Shown here: one piece after another, positions 1 to 6,535 of the stretch
Numbering within the stretch: position 1 is the stretch's first letter
Layout: each line of letters begins with the position of its first letter
Source of the DNA: an uncultured Eubacteriales bacterium
Lineage (GTDB): Bacteria; Bacillota; Clostridia; Oscillospirales; Acutalibacteraceae
Length of the DNA stretch: 8,915 bases
Assembly: GCA_900320925.1 (NCBI GenBank)
Contig: ONUD01000011.1
Coordinates: 1-8,915 of the forward strand
Direction: 5' to 3'
Program-made: the position numbers and the translations under genes
Notes under the pieces: model-generated
What the model saw: only the letters and a program-made list of their open reading frames with translations
Databases searched by the model: none
Told to the model about the DNA's origin: nothing

Positions 1-33
1 AAAAATAGCTCCTGCAAAGAAGCTTGCAGGAGC
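1..33 (-). terminator. Rho-independent terminator after the cohesin-like gene
   Basis: There is a perfect 10-base-pair inverted repeat: GCTCCTGCAA at 8-17 and its complement at 24-33, with a six-base loop. Read on the minus strand, the stem is followed by TATTTTT, a U-rich tail. It begins directly after the TAA stop codon (35-37) of the minus-strand gene, as expected for an intrinsic terminator closing the pduL/cohesin-like unit. Confidence 0.9.
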
Positions 34-34
34 A

Positions 35-838
35 TTAAGATTTATTGCTTTTTTTCTGAGTTTCCTTGCCGTTTCGGAAGCCTTTTCGATAGACGGCACC
101 CAGACACACGGCAAGAAGGAGCAATCCTCCTGCAAACAGAAGAAAATGATTCTGGTCGGCAGGCTTTTCTTCGTGGATGACACGGTAGATGGCGGCCTGC
201 TCGGATACCTCTTCTTCGGTGTCAGCCGTTTCCGAAGGCAGTTCCTCTTTGTCAGAGGAGGGAATGGCCGTTTGTTGAGAAGACGGGGACTTATCCGCCT
301 TGGCAGAGGATTCCTTTTGAGAAACGGGACGGCTGTTTGTGGAGGAGGAGCGGGAAGAAGCAGAAGCCTGTTGACGGATCACGGCACTGCTTTCACTGAT
401 ATGCAGAGAAAAGCGGCAGCTTTCCCCTGTCTGGAGATAGCAGGCACTAACATCCCCGACTTCCCCCAAGGAAGCTTCAAACGTGTATTCCCTTGTTTGT
501 GTATCAGCGGGCTTGCAGTGCAGGAGAATGTCCCCTTGCGATTGCGGAAAATAAATGATATCCGCTTCCCCATACAGGAGGTTGTATACCACCTTGTCAT
601 CCGCATGGGCGGTTGTAATGCTTTTGAGTGTGAGTGCCTCACCGTCATATGTGAAGTGTACGCGTGCAACGCCCACAGGCACAGGGCTTTGCACAGAGAG
701 GTGCAGGTCAAATGCCTTTCCGGCCTGCACGTCCTCTCCGATGGTCAGAGAAAGTGAAACAGGTTCTTCTGCCCGTGCCGTAGGACTGACGGACAGCAGG
801 CAGAACAGAACGGTCAGAATGACGGCAGCTTGTTTCAT
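35..838 (-). CDS. Exported, membrane-anchored protein with a cohesin-like domain
   Basis: This encodes 267 residues. The ATG at 838 is chosen because GGAGG lies five bases upstream; an in-frame ATG 11 codons earlier lacks this and would spoil the signal peptide. Residues 1-23 form a signal peptide (Lys2, a hydrophobic core, then T-A-R-A before Glu24). Residues about 25-148 look like a beta-sandwich of the cohesin or carbohydrate-binding type, with alternating hydrophobics, a V-x-F-T-Y-D-G-E-A-L-T-L segment at 60-71 and G-E-V-G-D-V at 125-130. Residues about 150-228 are a Ser/Thr/Glu/Lys-rich stalk. Residues about 231-250 are one membrane span, followed by a basic cytoplasmic tail. No LPXTG motif is seen. 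The expected topology is an outward-facing domain held on a stalk. A role in binding a dockerin or a glycan is inferred from the fold only. The gene follows pduL by 29 bases and is probably co-transcribed with it. The domain assignment is moderately sure; the topology is more secure. Confidence 0.75.
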   Translation of the reverse strand: MKQAAVILTVLFCLLSVSPTARAEEPVSLSLTIGEDVQAGKAFDLHLSVQSPVPVGVARVHFTYDGEALTLKSITTAHADDKVVYNLLYGEADIIYFPQSQGDILLHCKPADTQTREYTFEASLGEVGDVSACYLQTGESCRFSLHISESSAVIRQQASASSRSSSTNSRPVSQKESSAKADKSPSSQQTAIPSSDKEELPSETADTEEEVSEQAAIYRVIHEEKPADQNHFLLFAGGLLLLAVCLGAVYRKGFRNGKETQKKSNKS

Positions 839-867
839 GATTTCCTCCAACCATGAATCAGACCCGC

Positions 868-1431
868 TCAAACGATAATATCGCCTTCAACAGGACCGCA
901 GGCAGCATTCGCTTCATCCGTGTCAATATGCATGGCAGGAGCATATTTGGTGCTGACCCTGACAACCACATCACCGAATACCAGCTTTCTGCCGTCCTTG
1001 CCGGTAGCGACACTCACAATCTGCTTGTCTTTCAGACCGAATTCTTCTGCGGTCTTGGGATCAAGGTGGATATGCCTTTGAGCGGCAATGACGCCGTATG
1101 CGATCTCTGTTTCACCGGCAGGGCCGATGAGCTTGCAGCCGGGGGTACCCTTGACATCGCCCGATTCCTTGACAGGAGCGGCAATGCCGAGCTTGCGGGC
1201 TTCCGACAGCGATACTTCCACCTGATTTTCGGGACGCACAGGACCCAGTATGGAACAGACCAACTCGCCTTTCGGACCGACAACCGTCACCTTTTCAAAA
1301 GAGGCAAACTGTCCGGGCTGAGAGAGGTCTTTCTTCTTGGTCAGTTCAGCACCCTTGCCGAACAGCGTTTCCAGCGTTTCCTGTGTCACGTGTACGTGGC
1401 GTGCAGAGGTTTCAACCATAATTTTCATCAT
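868..1431 (-). CDS. pduL: Phosphate acyltransferase, PduL family
   Basis: The 187-residue product should interconvert acyl-CoA plus phosphate with acyl-phosphate plus CoA (acetyl or propionyl), feeding acetate kinase for ATP. Residues 9-31 (S-A-R-H-V-H-V-T and the F-G-K-G region), the L-S-Q-P-G-Q-F block at 36-42, R-H-I-H at 119-122 and M-H-I-D-T-D-E-A-N-A-A at 167-177 are hallmarks of the family. The two His-x-His pairs and His168 fit the known zinc ligands, and Arg66 sits in the conserved G-P-V-R region. The protein begins almost at the catalytic domain and has no N-terminal encapsulation helix. No microcompartment shell gene is nearby, so a cytosolic Pta-like role is more likely than a propanediol-utilisation role. 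AGGAG lies six bases before the first ATG (1431); the next codon is also ATG and could be the start. Confidence 0.93.
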   Translation of the reverse strand: MMKIMVETSARHVHVTQETLETLFGKGAELTKKKDLSQPGQFASFEKVTVVGPKGELVCSILGPVRPENQVEVSLSEARKLGIAAPVKESGDVKGTPGCKLIGPAGETEIAYGVIAAQRHIHLDPKTAEEFGLKDKQIVSVATGKDGRKLVFGDVVVRVSTKYAPAMHIDTDEANAACGPVEGDIIV

Positions 1432-1466
1432 CCATAACTCCTATCTTTAAAAAATATCTTTTCTTC

Positions 1467-1495
1467 ATTTTACAACGATTTGGCTGAAATGTAAA
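1467..1495 (-). promoter_or_regulatory. Sigma-A promoter for pduL and the cohesin-like gene
   Basis: On the minus strand, a -35 box TTTACA (1490-1495) is separated by exactly 17 bases from a -10 box TAAAAT (1467-1472). Transcription would start near 1460, about 29 bases before the pduL ATG. It lies in the 72-base gap between the uracil-DNA glycosylase and pduL, so pduL need not depend on read-through. Confidence 0.75.
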
Positions 1496-1503
1496 GGCAT
1501 ATT

Positions 1504-2100
1504 TCAGGAAATTTCCTGTTCATAGGTATGGTCGCAGACTTCCCTGATTTTTTCCTGCAATTTCAGGAAGTCCTCAAAGGCAGCGGGCTTGTTGTTGGGA
1601 TTGCGGAGCAGGGCGGCAGGGTGGAGGATCGCCATCATCAAAACCCCGTTTTTTTCAAAGAAGATCCCATGTTCTTTCATGATCTTGAAATCAGGCTTGA
1701 TGATTTTGGCAGCGGCGATTCTTCCCAGACAGACAATAATTTTAGGTCTGAGGATCTTGAACTGCTCCCGCAGCCATTGGATGCACTGCTGCTGTTCTTC
1801 GGGGAGAGGGTCACGGTTCTGAGGGGGGCGGCACTTGACGATGTTGGCAATATAGATGTTCTTTTTTCTGTCAAGATCGACAGCCGCCAGCATTTTATCC
1901 AGCAGCTGGCCGCCCCGCCCGACAAACGGTTCTCCCTGAAGATCCTCGTTTTCTCCGGGGCCTTCTCCGATGAACAGCACCTCTGCATTGTCCACTCCCG
2001 TACCGAATACCACATTCGTGCGTGTAGAGCAGAGACCGCATTTCCGGCACTGCAAACATGCTTCACGCAGTTGGCTGAATGCTTCACTTTTTTCTGACAT
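1504..2100 (-). CDS. Family 4 uracil-DNA glycosylase (iron-sulfur type)
   Basis: The 198-residue protein removes uracil from DNA to start base-excision repair. The motif G-E-G-P-G-E-N-E-D at 45-53, followed by G-x-P-F-V-G-R-G-G at 56-64, is the uracil-binding/catalytic loop of the family 4/5 group. H-P-A-A-L-L-R-N-P at 160-168 is motif B. Cys18, Cys21, Cys90 and Cys106 are placed as expected for the 4Fe-4S ligands of family 4 enzymes, with a C-x2-C pair and then a 16-residue spacing. The length is typical. The start at 2100 has GGAGGG seven bases upstream; a longer in-frame reading extends past the promoter and matches nothing, so it is not used. The gene has its own promoter. No terminator is evident behind it, so some transcripts may continue into pduL. 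Confidence 0.95.
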   Translation of the reverse strand: MSEKSEAFSQLREACLQCRKCGLCSTRTNVVFGTGVDNAEVLFIGEGPGENEDLQGEPFVGRGGQLLDKMLAAVDLDRKKNIYIANIVKCRPPQNRDPLPEEQQQCIQWLREQFKILRPKIIVCLGRIAAAKIIKPDFKIMKEHGIFFEKNGVLMMAILHPAALLRNPNNKPAAFEDFLKLQEKIREVCDHTYEQEIS

Positions 2101-2130
2101 AGCAAAACCCTCCGTTTCTTGGATAGTTTC

Positions 2131-2159
2131 ATTGTACCACAAGCCTCCTGCACTGGCAA
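2131..2159 (-). promoter_or_regulatory. Sigma-A promoter for the uracil-DNA glycosylase gene
   Basis: On the minus strand, TTGCCA (2154-2159) is followed after exactly 17 bases by TACAAT (2131-2136). The start of transcription would be near 2124, giving a leader of about 24 bases that carries the GGAGGG ribosome site. It is divergent from the plus-strand operon promoter; the two -35 boxes are 49 bases apart. Confidence 0.72.
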
Positions 2160-2208
2160 CTAAAACTTGTTCGGGTCTATGCGGCTCAGGACTTTTTCGA
2201 TTTGGCGG

Positions 2209-2237
2209 TTGACATTTGAGGGTATTTGAATTACAAT
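2209..2237 (+). promoter_or_regulatory. Strong sigma-A promoter of the six-gene operon
   Basis: A perfect -35 box TTGACA (2209-2214), a 17-base spacer and a -10 box TACAAT (2232-2237) make this the best promoter in the window. Transcription would begin near 2244, leaving a leader of about 53 bases before the first gene. I see no obvious riboswitch or operator in the leader. An AGGA before an upstream ATG at 2249 would lie outside the transcript, which supports the later start at 2297. Confidence 0.85.
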
Positions 2238-2296
2238 AGGAATCATAGATGTTGATGAATTTTTTGTTTGTTATGCACAATAAAGGGGAGAAAAAA

Positions 2297-3850
2297 ATGC
2301 AGAAAGTGATTATAATAGGGGCAGGTCCTGCGGGAGTGACGGCTGCCAATGAACTGCTGAAAGAAAAGGAACACGATTTTGAGGTAACAATCCTGGAGGA
2401 AACCAAGGTGATAGGCGGTATTTCACAGACGGTTCGTTATCATGGCAACCGGATGGATATTGGCGGTCACCGTTTCTTTTCCAAGAGTGATGAAGTCATG
2501 CAGTGGTGGAGCGACCTGATGCCGATACAGGGAGAAAATTCCTTTGACGATGAGAAGCTTGGCAGGGAAAAACCACTTGTTAAAGGCGGCCCTGCCCCCG
2601 ATAAAGAAGATCAAGTCATGCTGGTGCGTGACAGGGTGTCGAGAATCTACTATCGAAAGCATTTTTTTGACTATCCTGTGAGAATGTCGGCTTCAACAAT
2701 TAAGAATATGGGATTCGCTACTACCATGGCGGCAGGATTCAGCTATATGAAAGCCGCCATGTTCAAGAAAAAAGAGGATTCCCTGGAGAATTTCTACATC
2801 AACCGCTTTGGCAGGAAGCTGTACAGTATGTTCTTTGAGGGCTACACCGAAAAGCTCTGGGGCAGACACCCAAGGGAAATTTCAGCAGACTGGGGTTCTC
2901 AGCGTGTCAAAGGACTGTCCATCAGGGCGGTGCTGAAAGATATGTTCTCGAAAGCGTTCGGGAAAAAGAACAAGGAAGTGGAAACCTCTCTGATTGAACA
3001 GTTCTGGTATCCGAAGTATGGCCCCGGACAGCTTTGGGAGATTGCGGCAGACAGGGCTGTGGAGCGTGGTGCAAAACTGCTCAAGGAACATAAGGTCAAG
3101 GAGATTGTCTGCAAGGACGGCAGGGTGCAAGCCGTGGTCTGTGAAACGCCGGAGGGAATCAAAAGGATTGAGGGAGATATTTTCATTTCGTCCATGCCCG
3201 TCAAAGACCTTGTATGCGGCATGACGGGAGAAGAACCTCCCAAAGAAATGTATGACATTGCCAAGGGACTGCCGTACCGTGACTTTGTGACGGTGGGACT
3301 GTTAGTGGACAGAATGAACCTGCAAAACCAGACCGATATCAAAACACTGGGCAATATCGTTCCGGACTGTTGGATCTATGTACAGGAAACGAACGTGAAG
3401 CTGGGCAGGATACAGATTTTCAACAACTGGTCGCCGTATATGGTGAAAGACCCTGAAAATACAGTATGGATTGGCTTAGAGTACTTTTGTGCCGAAGGGG
3501 ATGATTTCTGGAACCTGTCGGACGAGGACTGTATTGCACTGGCGGCCAAAGAACTGGAAAGCATGGGGGTTATCCGTTCGGAAAATATCCTCGATTCTCA
3601 CAGGGAAAGAATTAAAAAGGCGTATCCCGCTTATTTTGATACCTATGCGGAAATGCCCCGTTTGATAGCGTTTCTGGACGGGTATCAGAACTTGTACTGT
3701 GTCGGCAGAAACGGTCAGCACCGCTATAATAATATGGATCATTCCATGCTGACTGCCATCCGTGCCGCAGAAGCTATCAAACAGGGGAAGCATGACAAGC
3801 ATGATATCTGGAACGTGAATACCGAAAAGGAATACCATGAAACAAAGTGA
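2297..3850 (+). CDS. FAD-dependent oxidoreductase, UDP-galactopyranose mutase/HemY-like
   Basis: This encodes 517 residues. The start at 2297 has AGGGGAG six bases upstream. The N-terminal Rossmann motif is G-A-G-P-A-G at residues 8-13, ending at acidic Glu34-Glu35 after the second strand, and G-G-H-R-F at 56-60 follows; this is the dinucleotide-binding pattern of the amino-oxidase/protoporphyrinogen-oxidase-like superfamily. The C-terminal FAD closure is seen at 467-486 (Y-C-V-G-R-N-G-Q-H-R-Y-N-N-M-D-H-S). The middle part (about 120-240, with Y-T-E-K-L-W-G and W-G-S-Q-R) resembles the subgroup often found in polysaccharide clusters rather than classical HemY or phytoene desaturase. No membrane span is obvious, so it is probably cytoplasmic or peripheral. 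A role in modifying a sugar or lipid-linked intermediate is inferred from the downstream glycosyltransferase. The substrate is unknown, and true mutase activity is not shown by the sequence. It is the first gene of the operon. Confidence 0.88.
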   Translation: MQKVIIIGAGPAGVTAANELLKEKEHDFEVTILEETKVIGGISQTVRYHGNRMDIGGHRFFSKSDEVMQWWSDLMPIQGENSFDDEKLGREKPLVKGGPAPDKEDQVMLVRDRVSRIYYRKHFFDYPVRMSASTIKNMGFATTMAAGFSYMKAAMFKKKEDSLENFYINRFGRKLYSMFFEGYTEKLWGRHPREISADWGSQRVKGLSIRAVLKDMFSKAFGKKNKEVETSLIEQFWYPKYGPGQLWEIAADRAVERGAKLLKEHKVKEIVCKDGRVQAVVCETPEGIKRIEGDIFISSMPVKDLVCGMTGEEPPKEMYDIAKGLPYRDFVTVGLLVDRMNLQNQTDIKTLGNIVPDCWIYVQETNVKLGRIQIFNNWSPYMVKDPENTVWIGLEYFCAEGDDFWNLSDEDCIALAAKELESMGVIRSENILDSHRERIKKAYPAYFDTYAEMPRLIAFLDGYQNLYCVGRNGQHRYNNMDHSMLTAIRAAEAIKQGKHDKHDIWNVNTEKEYHETK

Positions 3851-4106
3851 GGGAACTGCAATGAGAAATAAACCGTTTTTAGTTTCGTCCATCATTTTCG
3901 GACTGATAGGCATCGCACTGGTGGCAGTGGCAGGCATCTCCTTTATCACCAATTCCACCGTTGTTGCCAAGGCATTAGTGTCCATTATCGGCGGCAGTCA
4001 AAGCAATCTTTCCAATTCCCTTTTGGCAGAATTGGGTGTGGTGTTCATGGTGCCGTCATTCATTTTTGCCTACAAGTCGTTCGCGGACAGTGAAGAGGAA
4101 GATTGA
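3837..4106 (+). CDS. Small two-span membrane protein of unknown function
   Basis: I do not recognise a family. The 89-residue product has two hydrophobic spans (about 14-37 and 62-80), a polar loop rich in Ser/Asn between them, and an acidic C-terminal tail (S-E-E-E-D). The ATG at 3837 overlaps the end of the flavoprotein gene by 14 bases and has AAGGA nearby. A second in-frame ATG at 3861, ten bases after the upstream stop, has GAGGG seven bases before it and would give 81 residues. The choice between them is open, and either implies translational coupling. Its position between a flavoprotein and a membrane glycosyltransferase suggests an accessory membrane subunit, but that is inference. 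Confidence 0.8.
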   Translation: MKQSEGTAMRNKPFLVSSIIFGLIGIALVAVAGISFITNSTVVAKALVSIIGGSQSNLSNSLLAELGVVFMVPSFIFAYKSFADSEEED

Positions 4107-4107
4107 A

Positions 4108-4113
4108 AGGGGG
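4108..4113 (+). promoter_or_regulatory. Ribosome binding site that fixes a GTG start
   Basis: AGGGGG lies six bases before a GTG at 4120 in the glycosyltransferase frame and just after the TGA (4104-4106) of the small membrane protein gene. The only in-frame ATG nearby (4036) is buried in the preceding gene and would add basic, Cys-rich residues that look non-coding, so the GTG is preferred. Confidence 0.8.
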
Positions 4114-4119
4114 ATCTGT

Positions 4120-5925
4120 GTGTTTTCTGAAAAATTGGCAGGACTGAGAGATCGGTTCCTGTATAACAGTGGCGGCAATGCCTCCGACAAAGAACCGTTT
4201 TATATCACGGTGTTTCGCATGATTTATGCCCACCCCATCATTACAGCGGCACTGCTGTGCTTTTTCTGCCTTACCGTGACAACGGGCAATAACCTTGGTG
4301 ACGGTGTGACCTACATTTCCCTGATTGCCCCGTCCTTGGGCATCATTGTCTTAGGACTTTGTGCAGGCTTTTATACCCTGCGGGAAGCAGCAGACGATAA
4401 GAAAAACCGACTGATTGCTTACGGGATCATGGGGGCAGGTGTGCTGACGGCAGTGGTACTGTTTGCCGTGATTTTCACCACCGGGGAGTATGCCTATCAT
4501 TTCCTGAACCTCGGTCTGGCTGTCCTGACAGGCATTTTCATCTATCTGGGCGTCAGGGGAAAGCTGACATTGCGGAATGGCATATTGCTGCTCATGGCGG
4601 CAGGGTTCCTGTTCCGGCTGTGCTATGTCATTTCCGTGCCGATGGTGGTCATGCAGCACGATGTCACACAGCTCGGAAAGGGTCACGGTCATCTCGGTTA
4701 TATGGAATATCTGCTGAAAAATCATGCCCTGCCCGATTTTGACGTGCGAACCGTGTATCAGTTCTACCATCCGCCCCTGCACCATTTCTTGGCGGCTGTA
4801 TGGGTCAGGATCCAAATGCTGCTCGGTATCGAGTATGCCCATGCTTTTGAGAACGTGCAGCTGCTGACGCTGTTCTATTCCACGCTGTGCATGATCCTTT
4901 CCTATAAGATTTTCCGCCAGCTCCGTCTGAAAGGCATCTCCCTTGCCGCAGCAACGGCTGTGATTGTCTTCTGCCCGACATTCTATATCATGGCAGGCAG
5001 CATTAACAATGACATTCTTTCCATTACCTTTATGCTGGGAGCGATTCTGAATACCATCTACTGGTACAAGAATCATCAGATGAAGTATATTATATTCATT
5101 GCCTTATGCATTGGTCTGGGAATGATGACAAAGCTGTCGGTATGGATGGTAGCTCCGGCGGTGGCATTTGTGTTCATTTATGTGTTTGTCAAGAACCTGC
5201 GTGACAAGGAAAACAAAAATGTACGGCAGTATGTAACGCAGTTTGCGGTATTTTTAGCCGTATGCTGTCCGTTGGGACTGTGGTGGTCACTGCGGAACTA
5301 CATCAGCCATGGTGTGCCGTTCACCTATGTCATGGAGCTGTCCGAAAACTCCAAGCAGTATGTGGGAAACATTCCCGTATGGCAAAGACTGTTTGATTTC
5401 AGTGCCTACCAGTTCAGCGATGTCGGGGAACAGTTCACCATGTACGGCGGAAAATATGATGAATTCAATCCTTTGATAGGTTTGTTTAAGACCTCTCTGT
5501 TTGATGAGGGCATTGCCGTGAGAAACTTCCCGAATATCAGCGGCTTCAATGCCATGCTTTTCTGGGCGGCTGTCATTCTGGGTCTTGTGGGCTTTGTTGC
5601 CATGATCTATCTTTTCTGCAAGAAAAACAGTGAACTGGATATGCCGATGAAAGTCTTTACGGGACTGCTGTACGGTGTGATCTTCATTGCCTACTATGTC
5701 TTTTGCTTCCGCTATCCGCAGGTCTGCACACAAAATATCCGTTATGCTGTCCCGCTCATTGTACTGGGAGCGTACTTTATCGGCACGGCGGTGAAAAACC
5801 TGCTGAAAGACGATGCCGTGACCGTTAAGAGGATTTTCGGCTCTCTGATATGCGGCATCATCACGTTTTATGCCATTTGCGGCGGACTGGTGTATGACAT
5901 CGTGGTGTATAACATGACCAGATGA
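4120..5925 (+). CDS. Polytopic GT-C glycosyltransferase, PMT/GT39-like
   Basis: This encodes 601 residues from a GTG start with a good ribosome site. It is an integral membrane protein with about ten or more hydrophobic spans (for example 38-55, 66-87, 98-121, 128-146, 152-174, 273-291, 322-335, 342-357, 372-388, 477-499, 514-530, 541-558 and 574-592). An extracytoplasmic loop after the fifth span carries H-D at 180-181, a candidate for the catalytic acid motif of GT-C enzymes. Y-H-P-P-L-H-H at 216-222 and I-N-N-D at 295-298 are typical of PMT_2-like transferases, which move a sugar from a polyprenyl-phosphate donor to a lipid, glycan or protein outside the membrane. Canonical PMT_2 proteins have the acid motif after their first span, so the N-terminal four or so spans look like an extension. 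The substrate cannot be read from the sequence. It sits 13 bases after the small membrane protein gene and 13 bases before pth. Confidence 0.85.
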   Translation: MFSEKLAGLRDRFLYNSGGNASDKEPFYITVFRMIYAHPIITAALLCFFCLTVTTGNNLGDGVTYISLIAPSLGIIVLGLCAGFYTLREAADDKKNRLIAYGIMGAGVLTAVVLFAVIFTTGEYAYHFLNLGLAVLTGIFIYLGVRGKLTLRNGILLLMAAGFLFRLCYVISVPMVVMQHDVTQLGKGHGHLGYMEYLLKNHALPDFDVRTVYQFYHPPLHHFLAAVWVRIQMLLGIEYAHAFENVQLLTLFYSTLCMILSYKIFRQLRLKGISLAAATAVIVFCPTFYIMAGSINNDILSITFMLGAILNTIYWYKNHQMKYIIFIALCIGLGMMTKLSVWMVAPAVAFVFIYVFVKNLRDKENKNVRQYVTQFAVFLAVCCPLGLWWSLRNYISHGVPFTYVMELSENSKQYVGNIPVWQRLFDFSAYQFSDVGEQFTMYGGKYDEFNPLIGLFKTSLFDEGIAVRNFPNISGFNAMLFWAAVILGLVGFVAMIYLFCKKNSELDMPMKVFTGLLYGVIFIAYYVFCFRYPQVCTQNIRYAVPLIVLGAYFIGTAVKNLLKDDAVTVKRIFGSLICGIITFYAICGGLVYDIVVYNMTR

Positions 5926-5930
5926 GGAGG
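5926..5930 (+). promoter_or_regulatory. Ribosome binding site that fixes the TTG start of pth
   Basis: GGAGG directly follows the TGA (5923-5925) of the glycosyltransferase gene. A TTG at 5933 is only two bases away and too close, whereas the in-frame TTG at 5939 is eight bases away, a normal spacing. No ATG is available upstream of the conserved G-L-G-N-P motif, so a TTG start is required. Confidence 0.75.
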
Positions 5931-5938
5931 ATTTGTCC

Positions 5939-6535
5939 TTGTTTTTCAAGAAGAAAGAACCGCTCAGCGGAGTGGAATATATCATTGCGGGACTGGGCAA
6001 CCCTGACCGCAAATATGAAAATACCCGCCACAATGCCGGCTTTATGGCTGTGGACGCACTGGCGGACAATATAGGTATCCGACTGGACAAAATTCGCTAT
6101 AAATCCCTTTGTAATACGGGGGTGATGGCAGATAAAAAAGTCCTGCTCATGAAGCCGTCCACCTACATGAACAACAGTGGTCAGGCAGTCGTGGAAGCCA
6201 TGCAGTTTTTCAAGGTGCCGCCCGAAAGAACCATCATTCTGTTTGATGACATTTCCCTTGATGTCGGGAAGCTTCGGATTCGCAGAAAGGGCAGTGACGG
6301 CGGTCACAACGGCATGAAGAATATCATTTACCTTTCGGGCAGTGACCAGTTTCCGAGAGTCAAGTTAGGTGTGGGTCATAAGCCTGAACAATGGGATTTA
6401 GCAGACTGGGTACTGTCAAACTTCACGGCGACCGAACAAAAACAGTTGAATACGGCAGTAGAGAATGCCCGCCATGCCGTGGCATACATGGTGGCAGGCG
6501 ATATCGACAAAGCCATGAACCTGTACAACGCATGA
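5939..6535 (+). CDS. pth: Peptidyl-tRNA hydrolase
   Basis: The 198-residue cytosolic enzyme cleaves peptidyl-tRNA released from stalled ribosomes and recycles the tRNA; it is normally essential. All key residues of the bacterial Pth family are present: Asn21 in G-L-G-N-P, catalytic His31 in R-H-N-A-G, Met77-Asn78 in S-T-Y-M-N-N-S-G, Asp103 in the F-D-D-I-S-L-D region, and Asn124 in G-G-H-N-G. The length is usual for the family. The N-terminus has about ten extra residues (K-K-K-E-P-L-S-G) before the first strand. The TTG start is argued from ribosome-site spacing; a TTG two codons earlier is less likely. The gene lies inside a surface-glycan-like operon rather than beside its common partners (prs, mfd, spoVC-type context), and its stop overlaps the start of the GNAT gene. 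Confidence 0.97.
   Translation: MFFKKKEPLSGVEYIIAGLGNPDRKYENTRHNAGFMAVDALADNIGIRLDKIRYKSLCNTGVMADKKVLLMKPSTYMNNSGQAVVEAMQFFKVPPERTIILFDDISLDVGKLRIRRKGSDGGHNGMKNIIYLSGSDQFPRVKLGVGHKPEQWDLADWVLSNFTATEQKQLNTAVENARHAVAYMVAGDIDKAMNLYNA

Noticed and set aside
146..757. Long plus-strand reading frame opposite the cohesin-like gene
   Set aside because: The translation is Arg/Gly/Phe-rich with no domain pattern or ribosome site. It is a mirror of the Ser-rich minus-strand gene.
853..1437. Long plus-strand reading frame opposite pduL
   Set aside because: The minus strand encodes a clear PduL with all its motifs, and the plus-strand product has no recognisable features.
1505..1518. Perfect 14-base palindrome covering the stop codon of the uracil-DNA glycosylase gene
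   Set aside because: It has no loop, no following T-run on either strand and lies mostly in coding sequence, so it is neither a convincing terminator nor a supported operator. It is likely chance.
2101..2406. N-terminal extension of the uracil-DNA glycosylase by about 100 residues
   Set aside because: It runs through both divergent promoters and into the flavoprotein gene, has no family similarity that I can see, and the ATG at 2100 has a good ribosome site.
4351..5076. Minus-strand frame of about 240 codons within the glycosyltransferase gene
   Set aside because: Its His/Gln-rich composition is what is expected antisense to a membrane protein; there is no ribosome site or promoter, and the plus-strand gene is well supported.
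5287..6090. Minus-strand frame of about 267 codons spanning the glycosyltransferase and pth junction
   Set aside because: It crosses two well-supported plus-strand genes and shows no domain signature.
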